Origin: Lineolata rhizophorae
Taxonomy: Eukaryota > Ascomycota > Dothideomycetes > Lineolatales > Lineolataceae
Assembly (NCBI GenBank): GCA_010093515.1
Contig: MU001684.1
Location: forward strand, 296,486 to 360,485
Reading direction: 5' to 3'
Length of the DNA stretch: 64,000 nt
Position numbers and translations under genes: made by a program. Within the stretch, counting starts at the first letter, position 1. Every line of letters begins with the position of its first letter. This document shows positions 32,701 through 45,327 of this stretch, piece after piece. The notes beneath the pieces were generated by a model. It saw only the letters and a list, made by a program, of their open reading frames with translations. It ran no database searches and had not been told where the DNA came from.

Positions 32701-35700
32701 CACAATTCTGGACCTAACAAGATCTCCGCACCCGAAGAATGGATGATAGCAGCCGCAAGCAAATTTATCTCTGTGGAGGTCCCAGAAGATATTCTTGGGC
32801 TGATCGAAGTCGCTGACAACGTGCTTGCCGACGAAGTCTCTTATGTCCAACGCCAAATCCGTCGCTTCTCGCGCCCTGGGAAACCTAAGCAGACCACAGA
32901 GAACTCGAAGGAGCCCTTCCAGTTGCCGAAACTGAGCCTCGCGCTACTGTTGGATGGTTACCATGTCGACATTGCTATCATGGAATCTCTGACCTATTCT
33001 ATGGCTGGTACGGTCGGTCGAATATCCGCAACGCCAAACCTTCAGCATCATCTTACTATTACCCTTGACTACGATCTTAAAGGCCAGCGGCATGTGTTGA
33101 GGAGTAACACCCAAGATGAGTCTTATGCCATTGCGGCGTTGGACTTGCCTCCAGTCAATGGTTATTTAAAGTTGGCGCAAGGCGAACACCGCATCAGCGT
33201 CGACATGCTCACAACCGTAGAGAGGATTGTATTTGATGCATCGGCAATTCATGGACTGTTGACGACTCTCAGCCGTCCTGAAGTCACCAACACCTTCGAT
33301 GCTATCAAGGCTGATATCTCGACGGTCCACTCTCGCGTTGAAAGGATCTTCTCATCTTCGCCTAAGGCTATAGCACAAAAAGACGGCAACGAGACGTCAA
33401 GACCGCTCGTATACGATATTCACCTCGTATTTGCGGGCCTGAGCATTCTTGCAAGCGCTCCTGGAAAAACACCGCGGTCACCAAAACCTAACCTTGCTAT
33501 TGAGTTGAACAGTGTTCAAGTTAAGGCAGTAAACACCTCTCCAAAGGACAATTCCGTCTTACCATTCCCAGAGATTCTCGCGCAATTGCGACGAATTAAT
33601 GTCTCACTCAGCTTGACTGAGAATGGAAATATCCGCCGTTGTGGCAACCTCACTTTTGGGGCTACTGTCCGATGCACATTGAGAAGCGGCGAGAAGGAAA
33701 ACGCAAAGCGAGACTACCGAATTCAGAGCCATGGGTTTGAGGTCAATATTTTCGCCGAAACAGCCTCTGCTTGTGTCGACGTACTCAACTACCTTCAAGA
33801 TCGCATCAAGGATCTCGATCTATCAAAGGAGAAAAAGTATTTGCGCCGCCTTCGGCCCCCGCGCAGATTGAGTTCGATACGCGAAGACAGAATTCCAAAC
33901 CAAAGGGACGACACCAACTCCGACTCAAGTGCACTTTTCGCGTCTGCATACGCATTGGAAATTCTAAATGTCCAAGTGAGCTGGATCGTTGGTGGCTCTG
34001 TGGCGCCGTATCCAGGTCATGAGATTGAAGACCTGGTGCTTTCGTTCGGACGAATCGACTTGTCAACGAGACGGGATAATGCAGCTCGACTCACAATCGA
34101 GGACATGCAACTACAAATGATACCGTCTTCACTTGACAAACGGCAACGTTCGCCGAACTCGGCACTGCTACCCGAAGTAATTTTCAATGTCGCGTACAAT
34201 TCGACAAAGGAGGACCGCAAGTTTGCCTTCCAGGCAGCTGGAAAGTCCCTCGACATTCAGTTGACTCCTCAGTTCATTCTTCCAGCTAGCGTACTCGAGC
34301 AGTCCATCTCACTTGCTGGGAAAAAGTTCCGCGCCGCTTCGAAATCCTGGCAGGGGACCCCAACACCAACAGGTGCTGAGCGGAAGAATCCGTTTGGGAA
34401 CAAAAAGCTTTCGTCATTCTTGATTGACGCCGACTTTGCTGGTGCTGTTGTCAACCTTTCAGATAAGAAACAGCCTGATAACCGGAGGCTAGCTCCTATC
34501 TCACCTGTCCACGATCGGGTGCAAGGTAAAGGTCGGTACGGCCAATTTGTTGGCGACGGTACAAACAACACGACCGCATTAAGAGCCCCCGGGGTTGCTC
34601 TCAAGGTTGAATATCAAGATGTGTCATCTGACCCATCACTCAACGCAGAGCTCAAGGTCGACGCCTCTTCGAACACGCTGTATCCGACTGTTGTACCGCT
34701 CATCCTAGAAGTTTCAGACAGCATAAAACAGGTTGTGCGCGTCAATGACAAACCCGAGGAAGAGAAGGAGCCGGATAATATGACTGAATCAAAGCATTCA
34801 CAACGATTCCTCGATGAGGATAATATCCTCGCCACGGATCCTTCATCATTCCTTGGGAAGACTAGGCTGAATCTAGGCCTTAGAGTGTGCAAGCAAGAGT
34901 TCAGTCTCAGTTGCCAACCCATTGCTCGCGTCGCTGCCACAGCTGGGTTTGATGATGTCTATATCACCTGTAACAGTGTTAAGTCGCCGGATCTGGGCCA
35001 CTTCTTTGCTATTTCCGGTGCATTTGACAATCTTGAGGCCTCAGTCCAGCATGTTTACTCTCGAGAATCAACTTTCAGGTTAGGAGTGGAGTCAATCGTG
35101 CTGTCGCTGATGAACAGCAAGCATTTCAGCGGCAAGAGCGGTGTATCAGCCATCGTCAAAGTCAATCCGGTCCAGACACAAGTCAATGCCAGGAAGCTAC
35201 AAGACTTCCTCCTGTTCCGCGAGATTTGGGTACCCCCCGAGATGCGTGAGCCATCACAACCGTCTGCGCCAACAACTCCTACAGAAAACTCCGAGTTCCT
35301 AGTCCAAAGGTATCACCAGGTCGCTGCAGCAGCAGCGTTCCCTTGGAATGCCACGATAGCAATTACAAAGATTGCCATCGATTTAGACCTAGGTCAAGCG
35401 ATTGGCAAGTCTACATTAGCAATTACCAACCTTTGGGCATCGTCTAAAAAGAACTCGGATTGGGAGCAAAATCTCTGCATTGCCGTAGAAAGCATTGGCG
35501 TTAGCAGTGGTGGGAGGATGAGCGGTTTCGTCGAATTGGAAAGATTCAGAGTCAGAACTTCGATCGCCTGGCCAAGGCAGGACATCGGATTCCGGCAGAC
35601 CCCGTTAATTCAAGCCTCAATCGGATTTGACAGGCTACGCGTCAAGGCCGCATTCGACTACCAAGCAATTGGAATTGCAGACATCTCGTCGTTTGACTTC

Positions 35701-36843
35701 CTCATGTACAATGTTCGCCGGCAAGGCAAGCCTTCGAGGGATCGCCTTGTGGCCTCTCTGGAAGGATCGGCCATCCATGCGTTCTGCAGCGCTACGAGTG
35801 CCGCGCAAGCCGTGGCTTTGTTCCAGGCGCTTGAACGCTTGATTCAGGAGACTCAAACTGGGTTCGCACAGTCAGTGGCCGACATTGAAAGGTACATACA
35901 TCGCCGAGCGTCAAGTTCCCGTCTCAGTTCCCAGATACTGCCGCCGAAACCGCCAAAAAGTGACGGCTCCGTCAAAGCTCCGATATCGTTACATACCGAC
36001 GTAATGGTCTCGCTCCGATCAATTAATGTCGGCGTATACCCAACATCTTTCCAAGACACCCAAATATTTCTTCTGAATGCTTCAGATGCTCAAGCTCGTT
36101 TTGCCGTCTCACTTGAGCGTGGAAAAATCCACAGCGGCCTTGGAATGACTCTCGGGGAGCTACGCATTGCACTCGCTTCAATACCGCAATCTCAAGCACC
36201 AATAAGCCTTGGCGAAGTAAAGGTCGATGATGTGATCAGGAACGCAGCATCCTCTCGAGGCGGAACCATTCTCCGGGTACCAAAGGTGGTGGCATCGATG
36301 CAGACGTGGCAGCGTCCGGCTGAAAACCACATCGACTACATCTTCAAGAGCAAATTCGAAGGCAAGGTCGACGTCGGCTGGAACTACTCGCGCATCAGCT
36401 TCATCCGCGGCATGTGGGCGTCGCACTCGCGCTCGCTGGCCTCGCGGCTCGGCAAGCCGCTGCCGGAATCTGCCGTCAAGATCACGACGGGGGCCGCCGC
36501 CGACTCCTCGGGCGACGAGACTGGCAGTAACGTCAGCGGCTCCAAAGCTGGTTCGGCGGCCAAAGGGAAGAGAGACCGCGCCGGCAGCGAGAGCTCCGAC
36601 CGCGAGAAGATCACCGCCGTCGTCAACGTGCCACAGTCGCGGTACGAGTACGAGGCGCTGGAACCGCCGGTCATCGAGACGCCGCAGCTGCGCGACATGG
36701 GCGAGGCGACGCCTCCGCTAGAGTGGATCGGGTTGCATAGGGATAGGCTGCCCAACGTGACGCATCAGATTGTGATCGTGACGCTTTTGGAGGTTGCAAA
36801 GGAGGTCGAGGATGCGTATTCGAGAATTTTGGGGTCTTCTTAG
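26797..36843 (+). CDS. csf1: Csf1 bridge-like lipid transfer protein
   Basis: Fungal Csf1 (BLTP1/Tweek family), a very large rod-shaped protein with a hydrophobic groove that moves lipids between ER and other membranes; yeast Csf1 is needed for cold growth and supplies lipid for GPI-anchor synthesis. Exons 26797-26855, 26914-26949 and 27006-36843 (9933 nt, 3310 aa). The short exons restore the N-terminus, with MADQQGPV, then FNW-VFLVELLICAILTVFF, a membrane anchor at about residues 20-45, and then FATLISYGIRAYTW. Csf1 hallmarks follow: LVHGGYITWNFW, WEGVEYA, APPDYGMELAIQGG, NYGPWADR, IPMRESSKDW, NYYMDLEV and GLPPTEPAY. A Ser/Arg-rich insert with alternating Arg-Asp/Glu lies near 30600-30960, probably a disordered loop. 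No intron is needed in the 9.8-kb last exon. Confidence 0.95.
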
Positions 36844-37761
36844 TGTTTAAATTGCATTCTTTCCGGACGTCGATGCTGAGATACATGTTTTTGGAAGGGC
36901 GATCTGCATCTGATTGGATCATGGCATATCATTGTTGGCTTATTGAAATCTAATTATAATGCTAGTACATAATGAATTACATATAGTTCATCGTCACTTT
37001 TGCTCTGATAGCCTTGTGGAGTAGTCATATTCATTAATTTCAAATTTAGGTGCGCGTTCTTTCAAGAGGGAATCTCATTGACTGAAAAAGAAATACGCAG
37101 GTAGCCAAACGCTAGAGTTCAAACCACGCACTGTTTTCTATCCTAGGAGCCTAGGCAAGTTTGCCGATGTGTTACCCTGGAGCTTCCCCTCAACACCTCG
37201 GGTCCCTCTTCCCCACACCTAGAGCCTTCCGCCCACTTTACCCAAAACAGCAACCTTGGAGCTCACTTCCGACGGGATGATCCGCAAGCCCCGGAAATAA
37301 TCGCCGGCCCGACGCCCATTTGATATGTACGTAGTCTAACCTAGGGGATCACACCCTTGTCCTAGCTCCCGCGAATCTGGTGAGCTTGCGAGCTCTGTAA
37401 CCAGGACGCACACGCACGCTGCTAGGAGGAAGGATCCAGCATGAGGAATTAAGCCTTTCCTAGCGGGGACAACTCCAATGCTGCGGGGAAGCCGGCAGGC
37501 TCGGGCTAATGGGTCGGTCGTACTTGCATGCCATAAGAGAAGCGAACCAGGTTGTATGATGCGAATCCCCGCATACGCGCCAGACTATTTCAACGTCCGC
37601 TATACGCCGGTGAAGAGGTTACACGGCTTCCTAGTCTTCCTTTTGCTACCCTCTCCCAAGACTGAGATAGCACTCTAGATTGTGCTTTGTTTTTGCGTAC
37701 TTGAAATTGAAATACCAATTTATACTCATACTCCACTACACTTAGCCCGAACCTCACCAAA
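36844..37761. other. Intergenic csf1-SDR spacer
   Basis: 918 bp with no supported gene. The first 250 bp are AT-rich and likely hold the csf1 3' UTR. The rest is mixed, with a CA/CT-leaning leader just before the SDR start at 37762. Confidence 0.6.
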
Positions 37762-38835
37762 ATGACAGCCCGCTTCTTAAGGTCTCATATATCCCCAGCC
37801 GCGGCATTATCCCGAACTTCGGATGTAGGTGTTCGTAGAGCTGCTTGCAATGCGGCGCCAAGGGCATTTAGCACTTCGAACCGGAGGGACAAGACTGCGA
37901 TCGTGACGGGGGCCTCGAGAGGAATGTATGTCAAGTGAAATAAGACTTTTAGCTCCGCACTACCTGAATAAACCGAGAAACTTGGAGAAGAAAACATCAC
38001 TTACGCCAGCAGCGGCGCCGCGATCTCACGCCGCCTCGCCTCCGACGGGTACAATCTCGTCCTCAACGACATCCCGGTGCAATCTTCCGCGCTCGACGGG
38101 ATCGCCTCGGAAATAACATCCAGCAACCCGGGCCGCAAGGCCGTTCCCTTCGTTGGCGACGTGTCCATGGTCGGCGATGTGGAGCGACTGGTGCAAGCGT
38201 CGGTGGACGAGTTCGGCTCGCTCGAGACCATGGTGGCCAACGCGGGCATCGCCCAGGTCAAGCACAGCTTGGACCTAACCAAGGAGGACTGGCAGCGCAT
38301 GTTCGACGTCAACGTCATGGGCGTGTTCAATTGCTACCAGCAGGCGGCGAAGCAGATGATCAAGCAGGGGAGCGGGGGCAAGCTGCTGGGCGCCGCGAGG
38401 TGAGTTGCGTCATGTCTGTGTCCTAGGTCCCTGTTTGTTTCCGTTGGACGGAACGGTCCGGTTGATGTCGCAACTAGCATCGTGGCGTTCAAGCCCTTCC
38501 CTTGCCTCAACAACTACTCCGCCTCCAAGTTTGCCGTCCGCGGTTTGACGCAGTGCATGGCCATGGAGTTGGCCGAGTACAAAATCACGGCCAATGCCTA
38601 CGCGCCCGGCATCGTCGGCACGGCTATGTGGGACTTGATTGACGAGAAGCTGGGCGAGCGCTCGGGAAGGCCCAAAGGTGAGACCATTAAGAAATTTTCG
38701 CAAGAATTGATTGCTCTAGGCAGAACCAGCGTGCCGGAGGATGTGGCTAAGCTAGTAAGCTTTTTGGCTAGCGATGACTCGGAGTATGTCACGGGGCAGA
38801 CGATGGTGGTAGATGGTGGTATTATAATGACCTGA
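37762..38835 (+). CDS. Short-chain dehydrogenase/reductase (acetoin/diacetyl reductase-like)
   Basis: Classical NAD(P)-dependent SDR of the kind annotated as diacetyl/acetoin reductase or meso-2,3-butanediol dehydrogenase. Exons 37762-37925, 38013-38399 and 38478-38835 (909 nt, 302 aa). The cofactor motif TGASRGIG is at residues 49-56 and is completed only by splicing exon 1 to exon 2. NAG is at 131-133, catalytic Ser at 184 (made by the second junction), Tyr197 and Lys201 lie in NYSASK, and the C-terminus has TGQTMVVDGG. Residues 1-42 are Arg/Ser/Ala-rich, with a single acidic residue (Asp21), and resemble a mitochondrial presequence, unusual for this subfamily. Substrate is not determinable from sequence. 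Confidence 0.88.
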
Positions 38836-41192
38836 GGTGTGGAGCCTGGTGGGTCTATGTAGCTCCTAGCAGTATTTGAGAGTTCTAGCAAAATTAGTGA
38901 AGCCATGGACATTATAAGACGCTTTGATATGCTGGTGATGTCTTTTGAGAGGTCGCCCAATTTGATGTTAGTGTGATTATTTAGAATGCAAATCTATTTA
39001 ATACATATGGTTATATATTTTAGATATCTAAAGCTAGAATTGTAGAATTCAAATGATCAGGTCACTACTCACTTGAACATACTGTTGATTCATTGAGTTA
39101 ACAGGTTTGTTCGAAGTTTGTCATTCGATATCAACGTTAGTTTTAGTAGTTTGTCATGCACCCTTTGTTTTTCAAGTTAGAGTACTTATTTGTCTTAGCA
39201 TTACTATTTATATTTTTGGTTACACTGTTGCTCTTGCCCATTCGCTTCCTCTATTCAATTCAAGATTACGTTGCTACTACTTCGACGAATGCACGCTTTA
39301 TACTATAGACAATGTATCAACCGGACTATACGATCTGACCCAAGGCCCACCTTTAGTTGAACCGTTTGATATCTCATCAGGCATTGGGCGATACGACGGC
39401 CTCTGGTCAGCTTAAAGATATAAGCACTTTGCACCACATAGCTGTGTTCGAGCCAATTTCGAGCTGCGGGTATTTTAAAAGTCTATTTAGTTACGTTAGT
39501 AGCACTATTACTTCCTTGTTCTCACAACATCGGGACGGCTGGCCAAAAGCCGCGACCGTAACCTCCGTCGCGAACTGCATAATACTACAAAGGCCTGAAA
39601 AGCATTGGCAATAATGCGTCAGTCACTTCGCGCACCCAATACTTACCTCACCACCATATCTCTCCCACCCCATTACATCACACCCTTACATCTCCCTCCA
39701 ACCTCACCCGCACCGACATCACTCACATCACACACCAACACACTGCAACCATGAATTCAGAGGCCCATTTTGAAAGTAGAAAAGAAAAAAGCTGTAAGCT
39801 GGCGGCTCCATCACATCAAGCCACGCACCACCATGCAAGCAGCGCAAGCAGGCCGCGGAGCATTTGATCAGCCATGCTCAGCTCCATCGAATCCGTCCGC
39901 ATAGCCAATACGCACGCAGCAGCAGCAACTGAAAGGCACTTGTGAACTACACGCAACACACCACTCCGGCCGTACAACAGCGCACGGAAAACAGAAAGCA
40001 TTCGTTTGTCCTGCGCACCCAGCACGCTCCATGCCCCTTTTTGTTGCTCCTCTTCGTCCGCTCACTTCCTTCACGCAACCCTCATTGCTAGTCCTCATTC
40101 CGTCCGACGCGGAGCCACCATGTTCCACTTTCGCCATGCCAGACCCCGTCTATCCCGATGCCAATCCGTGAACGTTCTGCCAGGACAAACGGCCGTCGTC
40201 GAAAAGAGGGAGAAAGTGAAAAGCCGTGCTTCGTCTCACATGGCAAGCCGAGCTATTGCATATGGTCGAAATGCCAGAGAAGGTGCTAAAACACCGACAA
40301 AGACGTAGCCGAAGAAGAGGTGGAGACGCCGCGGGACGTCTAACGACTGCTCCGGAAGAAAGTGAACGGGAGGAAATAGGCGGATCCATCCAGTCCGACG
40401 CACAGCGTAGTACTCAGGCGAAAGATCATCTCGTTTATCCTGTTGGACTGGTGGCCGGAAAAAGAAAAGAGCAAAGAATACCAGCAACGCCGAACAAACG
40501 CAGAAAATAGCACGGATTCACGGGTGTCCCAGCCAGACGCCGGGGAAATGCAGCATTAGCAAGAACTCAAGGGGATTGAAAGAAAAAGCAAGAAGGCTAG
40601 GAAGGGGTATGTCGGCCCGGGAATAAAGGGGAAAGCAATGTGCTAAAACAGAAGCAGATGTGAACCGGAGAAACAAGTCTAACCACCGAGAACCGCATTT
40701 CTATTCGGCAGCAGAACGTGTCTGAGGATGGACGGAAGGCGGGGATAGAAATACCCATACTGACCGATGGGTTGGAGGCATCTTCAAAGCTCCGAGAAAA
40801 GGGCAGCAAGAAAAAAAAAAAGGCTTGGTATCGAATGAAAAACAAGATGGGAAGTTACCTTGCAAAGAAAAATGCAGCCGCTATGCTAAACAAAGAAAAC
40901 AAACCGGAATATGAAAAGAAGAGCCGAATTGTCCCGGGAAGAAAGTTGGGGAAAGACGGCGGAGAGGCCGTTATTACGTCACATGTGTGCTCTTTCTCAA
41001 CTGGGTTAGAGAAAAGGGAAAATCGCACCGAGCAATCGGACAGGGTTGTATGCTGGGAGAAAGCCGCGGTCGCAACAGCGGGCTACGACCGTCGTGAGAA
41101 GCAGATGGAAATCAATACATCGGGAGCAGGCGGTTGCAGGAAGCACCCGCCATTCCGCTCGCGGCGCGGAGAAAGCTCGCGAAGCGACCGCC
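38836..41192. other. Intergenic SDR-tos4 spacer
   Basis: 2.36 kb with no supported gene. 38900-39600 is AT-rich with only short unrecognised frames. 39630-39750 is an A/C-rich stretch like a fungal 5' leader, followed by an ATG at 39751 (MNSEAHFESRKEK, 39 codons), possibly a small or fragmentary gene but unsupported. 40600-41190 is A-rich on the plus strand (T-rich on the minus strand), as expected of the tos4 3' UTR. Confidence 0.5.
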
Positions 41193-42948
41193 TCAATGGC
41201 GCGGACGCTTCCAGTAATATTGCTACAAGAGAGGAAAATTCAGTCGGTATCGATTCTCACGGCATTCAACAGGGGGAGGGGTTCCACCGCCAAATGTACC
41301 AAATGATATTGATAAGGGCGCAGATTAGGAAGAAAAGACGATATACCTTGTGGCTCTTGCGCACAGAGCGGATGCCGGAGCTGCCGACGCCACCGCCGAC
41401 GGCGTCGCGCCGCACGTGGTCCGCGTCCAGCTCCGGAATGTAGTAGAACTCGTTCTCGAGCGGCTTGCCGGCGGCGTCTTTGCCCTGGCGCGGGATCTCG
41501 CCAACGCAGGCGATGTCGTGGAGGATGGCCTGCAGATCGACATGCGAGAGCTTGTGAAGGCCGGCGCCGGCGCTCTGATCCTTGTTCGAGCTGGCCTCGC
41601 CGTCCTGGCCGTCGACGTTGCTTCCCGGATTGGCCTTGGCGGCCTTCATGTCGGCTGGGAGGTTGTTGAAGATGGTGGAAAGCGGCATCGAGTGCAGCCT
41701 GGAAAAGGCCAGCTGGTTGACGACGTGGTTGCGGATGGGAGAGTCTTCCAGCTTGCGGGTGGAATCGGTGCTTGCGCGCTGCGGCGGCGACGTTGACGTA
41801 GTCTTAAGAGGCATGCGGCGGCGAGACTGCTGGGGGGAGCTTGTGGAGATGCCTGCAACACGCGGCAAGAGGTTGTCGCCCATGGATCCAAAGGACGGGA
41901 TGATAGGATCGTTCTCCTCATCATTTTCGGAGAAGTCGTCGGAAAGAGAAGACAGACTAGAGACTGGAGAAACCTTGTTTTCGTCGGCCGATTTCTTTGA
42001 GCCCGAGGGCGAGGCTTTAGTTCCCTTCACATCCTTGTTCTCCGCAGTGTTCGCAGCCTCATCGTCCGAGTCTGTATCCTCATAGATCTGAACCGGATTT
42101 GGATTCATCATATTCATAGTCTCGTCAACAAAGGTAGCCGACGCGCCGAAATCAGGCTGGGCGATAGCAGGCGACGGCGAATCAGGCGAGCCAAGCACGA
42201 CCGGGGGAGGGCTCGACGCAAACCCATCGTGAGCGGCGCCCAACAGACGACGTGACGGAGAAGGTTCCCCGTTCCAACTCGACTCAGACTGCGAGGACAA
42301 GGAGCCCTTGCGCTCCGCCGCCGGCCACGAGATCATGACGCGTGCGTCGTTCACGTCCACCATGATGTCCTCGGACCGGTCGCGCGAGGAGAACTTGTCG
42401 CCTTTGCTCAGCTCGTAGCACTGGCCGTGCGAGTGCACCTTCGCCCCGTTCCAGCCCAGGCACGCGATGACGATCTCCCCCGACGCGTTGGCCGACTCGG
42501 GCGCGTGGTACTCGGCGCTGACGTGGACGCGCGAGATGTGCCGGTTCGCGGGCAGGCGGTAGTGGGACGAGTTGGAGGAGCGACCCATGAGGAGGGGCTC
42601 GCCGCTGGACGGGACGTCGACCGTGGGGACGGCGCAGAGCGGGTTCCGCTCCGTCAAGGTGGACACGGTACGGGACATGGGCGGACGACCATCAGCACCG
42701 CCCCGGCGGGGCGACGACGAAGGCAGGATGCCCGTCGAAGACGTCGGCACCGGAGTCGGGTACAGCTTGGGTCCGTCTCGCGACTCGTCGCGGGCGTCGT
42801 CCAACTTACGCTTCGAGACACGCGGTAGCGGGGACGAGGACAAGGGCTCGAAGGCGGGCAGCAACGTGGGCCTAGGAGGCGCCGAACGCGCCTCTGGAGA
42901 CGCGCTGGAGGCTAGATTGGGGACATTGTGGCCTGTATAAGGGTCCAT
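41193..42948 (-). CDS. tos4: FHA-domain protein, Tos4/Plm2 family
   Basis: Chromatin-associated FHA protein of the yeast Tos4/Plm2 type; in yeast these are G1/S (SBF/MBF) targets that act in the DNA-replication checkpoint and bind histone deacetylase complexes. Exons 42948-41347 and 41222-41193 (1632 nt, 543 aa). The FHA core is at about residues 104-210: Gly122-Arg123, then the ISRVHV block with Ser139, Arg140 and His142, then Asn167-Gly168 in GWNGAKVHS. The middle is disordered and Ser/Asp-rich. A conserved C-terminal helix block (LSHVDLQAILHDIACVGEI) precedes the end. The last exon is only nine codons, turning KSHK into KSHKQYYWKRPRH, and matches the basic tail I recall from homologues. 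The phosphopeptide partner is unknown. Confidence 0.85.
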
Positions 42949-45327
42949 GATGCCCTAACCGCGCGTGGACGCGCTCGGGGAGCGGTCGACGCGAAGGCTA
43001 AGCTGCTCGAACTTCGTACGCGTGCCGAGGGCGTCAAAGGGCTAGCGAGACGGGGATCCTTCAACCTCTCGCGGAGGCAGCAGAGGAATTAATTGAGGGT
43101 GAAAAAGTGCACGGGAGTGGAGAAGAGGACCCAAATGATGAGGTTTAGAGGGAGAGGGCCATGACGGGACAATTTGGGGTAGGAGGTGGGTGGGAAAAGC
43201 GGTCTCGTGTGGGAGGCCGGGGCGGTTTTGACGGGTGGGACCCGCGGAATGGAGCAGGCGCGGTACGCGGTTCACTCGCGAAGGTGGAGAACTCGGGCCC
43301 ATCCACGGCCCAAGGCGGGCGAGGCTTGGCTGCAGCAGCCGTGGAGCTATGGATTGCCCGCGACAACCAGCCAAGCCCATTGTTCGTCTGCAATTCCTCC
43401 CTCCAGCGCCTCCAGCTCGCGCAGCAAGCAGATCGTGTTCAGTGAAGCATTTCGCGTTTGCTTCCGTTCACTATGCATTGCCCTCGCTTTTAGATCAAAT
43501 CACCAGTGATGGTGTTCCCAAGCACTGCAGCGACACTGCTTCCGCTTCGCCCACACACCCCCCCGACCCCCAGCCTCGTCAATATCCATTTGACCTAGCC
43601 CATCCCGCGGCAATCCCACCGCCCTCCGGTTGCGCGACGCCCGCCCGCCCGCCCACTGGTCGCGCGCTTACGCGCCGTGACAGTGACCGGTCTTGCCTTG
43701 CCGCAAGCCCCCAAACCGGATCTCCGGCCCATCCATCTTCTCCCCCCCGCTTGCGGGCAGATGCTCGGCTGAAAAAGCGCGAGGGTGGAGAGCAGCACTT
43801 GGAGCCTGGCTGCGAGTTTGCTGCCCGTCGGTCCTTTCGCGTGGCTCCAATTCGCGGCTTCCGCCTGAGCCGCCCAATCGCGTGGCGCGGATCCGCACAC
43901 GGGAGGGACGCGTTCGCAGCACGTCACCTGCCGGTCCGCTGCGCGATCTCGCTCGGCAGGCCAGCCCGGATTTTTGCTGCTTGCTTTTTTTCTTTTTTGG
44001 GGTTGGGGGGAGGGCCTTTCAGCTCTCTTGTGGTGCAGGAAGGCGTTTGCAGGGTTGCTTGTGGGTTTGATTCCTGCGTTCGCTGTGGAGCAGCAGTTCT
44101 ACATCATATGAATGCCTCCGAGTGCGCGAGTGAGCAGTGTTCCTCTCTTAGGAAGATTGCACATACAGTACGGAGTAGTGGCGGCAGCTTCAGATTGACA
44201 CCCGGGATCGAGACGGGGTATGCCCCGCCACCTGCCTCATCCAGTCACCGCCGCCCGCGCTTGTCCGCTGGAGGGTTGACGCGCTCTCTGGAGCTAATTG
44301 TAGCAAGCTGAACACGCCCAGAAATTGACGTGTGGTTACGGGACACACGGCAAGGAACTTGAAAGGCCATCGGGTTCCCGCATCCGCTTTTTACGTAGTT
44401 TGCCCGGAGCAAATGTTCGCTCTTCTAGAACGCGACTCCGGTACAACGTAGAGCGTTGGGGCACCAATTTGGCGGCACCCAGTCGCCGGATAAGTTCTCT
44501 CGATCAGGGTGCATCTGGAACAGGTCGTTTTGTGTGTACGAGGACCGGGAGCGTGCTCGCGCCGGCCATGCCCTCCCTTTCCATTTAGCCATTTCGCTCC
44601 TCCGGCCAGCCTGCTCGAAAACCCCATGTTTTCGGGCCGCCATTGAGACGCACAATGATGACCGCCGGACGCAAACTTTTATCCAAGCCCGAGCCCCGCT
44701 GCATCCGTCCCGAAGCGGCGTTTCACGTACGTGATGGCCAGACGCGGGCCCCGTCAGCCCGTGCCGACGGCGCGGGCGGCCTTCCCGGCCAGGAGCACGG
44801 GTAACGCGCACAGGACGTGTTCTAGTCGAGCGACAGGGCGTTTTTCGGGCGTCTCGGGAAAGCGACTGCAGAGGCTCCCGCGGGAGGCTACACGAGCGTC
44901 CAAGCGCCTTTCCAGAATTCCAAAGCGAATCGAAGATGGGGCTTGTTATATAAATGTCGAGCTGGGCATACGCAGGTCGAAATCCAACGCGTCCATAAGC
45001 CCCAATGGCGACCTCGTCCCAGGCGTCTCCCGCGAATCGCGCGCCCACGATGTGTAAGTGGCTGGCTGCATTCGCGAGAGGGGACGTGCTTCCTTCCCGA
45101 GGGGCGACCGGGGTGACGCGGGAGCTTGAGCCCGTTTTTGGGAGCTCGCCGGCCATTCTGCCACGTGAACGGGGGCGGTGGCCCGGGCGGCGTACCCCGG
45201 CCCTGCCGCGAAATCTTGGCGGAAATTTTGAACGACGGCCCAAGCCGAAAAATTTGGGCAGGTGGGTTTCGACACCGAGTTTTGCTGTGGCGACTGAGCA
45301 AGTCTGGGCAACGACACGACAACCACA
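42949..45327. promoter_or_regulatory. Divergent tos4-cic1 intergenic region
   Basis: 2.38 kb between two divergent start codons, with no supported gene. It holds GC-rich chance frames on both strands. A TATATAA sequence at 44947-44953 lies about 375 bp upstream of the cic1 ATG and could be a core promoter element. A T-rich stretch at 43984-43998 is followed by a G-run. Confidence 0.45.

Noticed and set aside
39107-39415. 102-codon plus-strand frame with a hydrophobic start
   Set aside because: AT-rich spacer, no homologue recognised, no splice context; most likely chance.
40718-41443. 241-codon plus-strand frame, Lys/Arg-rich
   Set aside because: It lies antisense to the tos4 3' end and runs into the tos4 coding exon; its Lys-richness follows from a T-rich 3' UTR on the other strand.
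43235-44311. 358-codon plus-strand frame between tos4 and cic1
   Set aside because: No family motif, Pro/Ser/Arg-rich, and located in a divergent promoter region.
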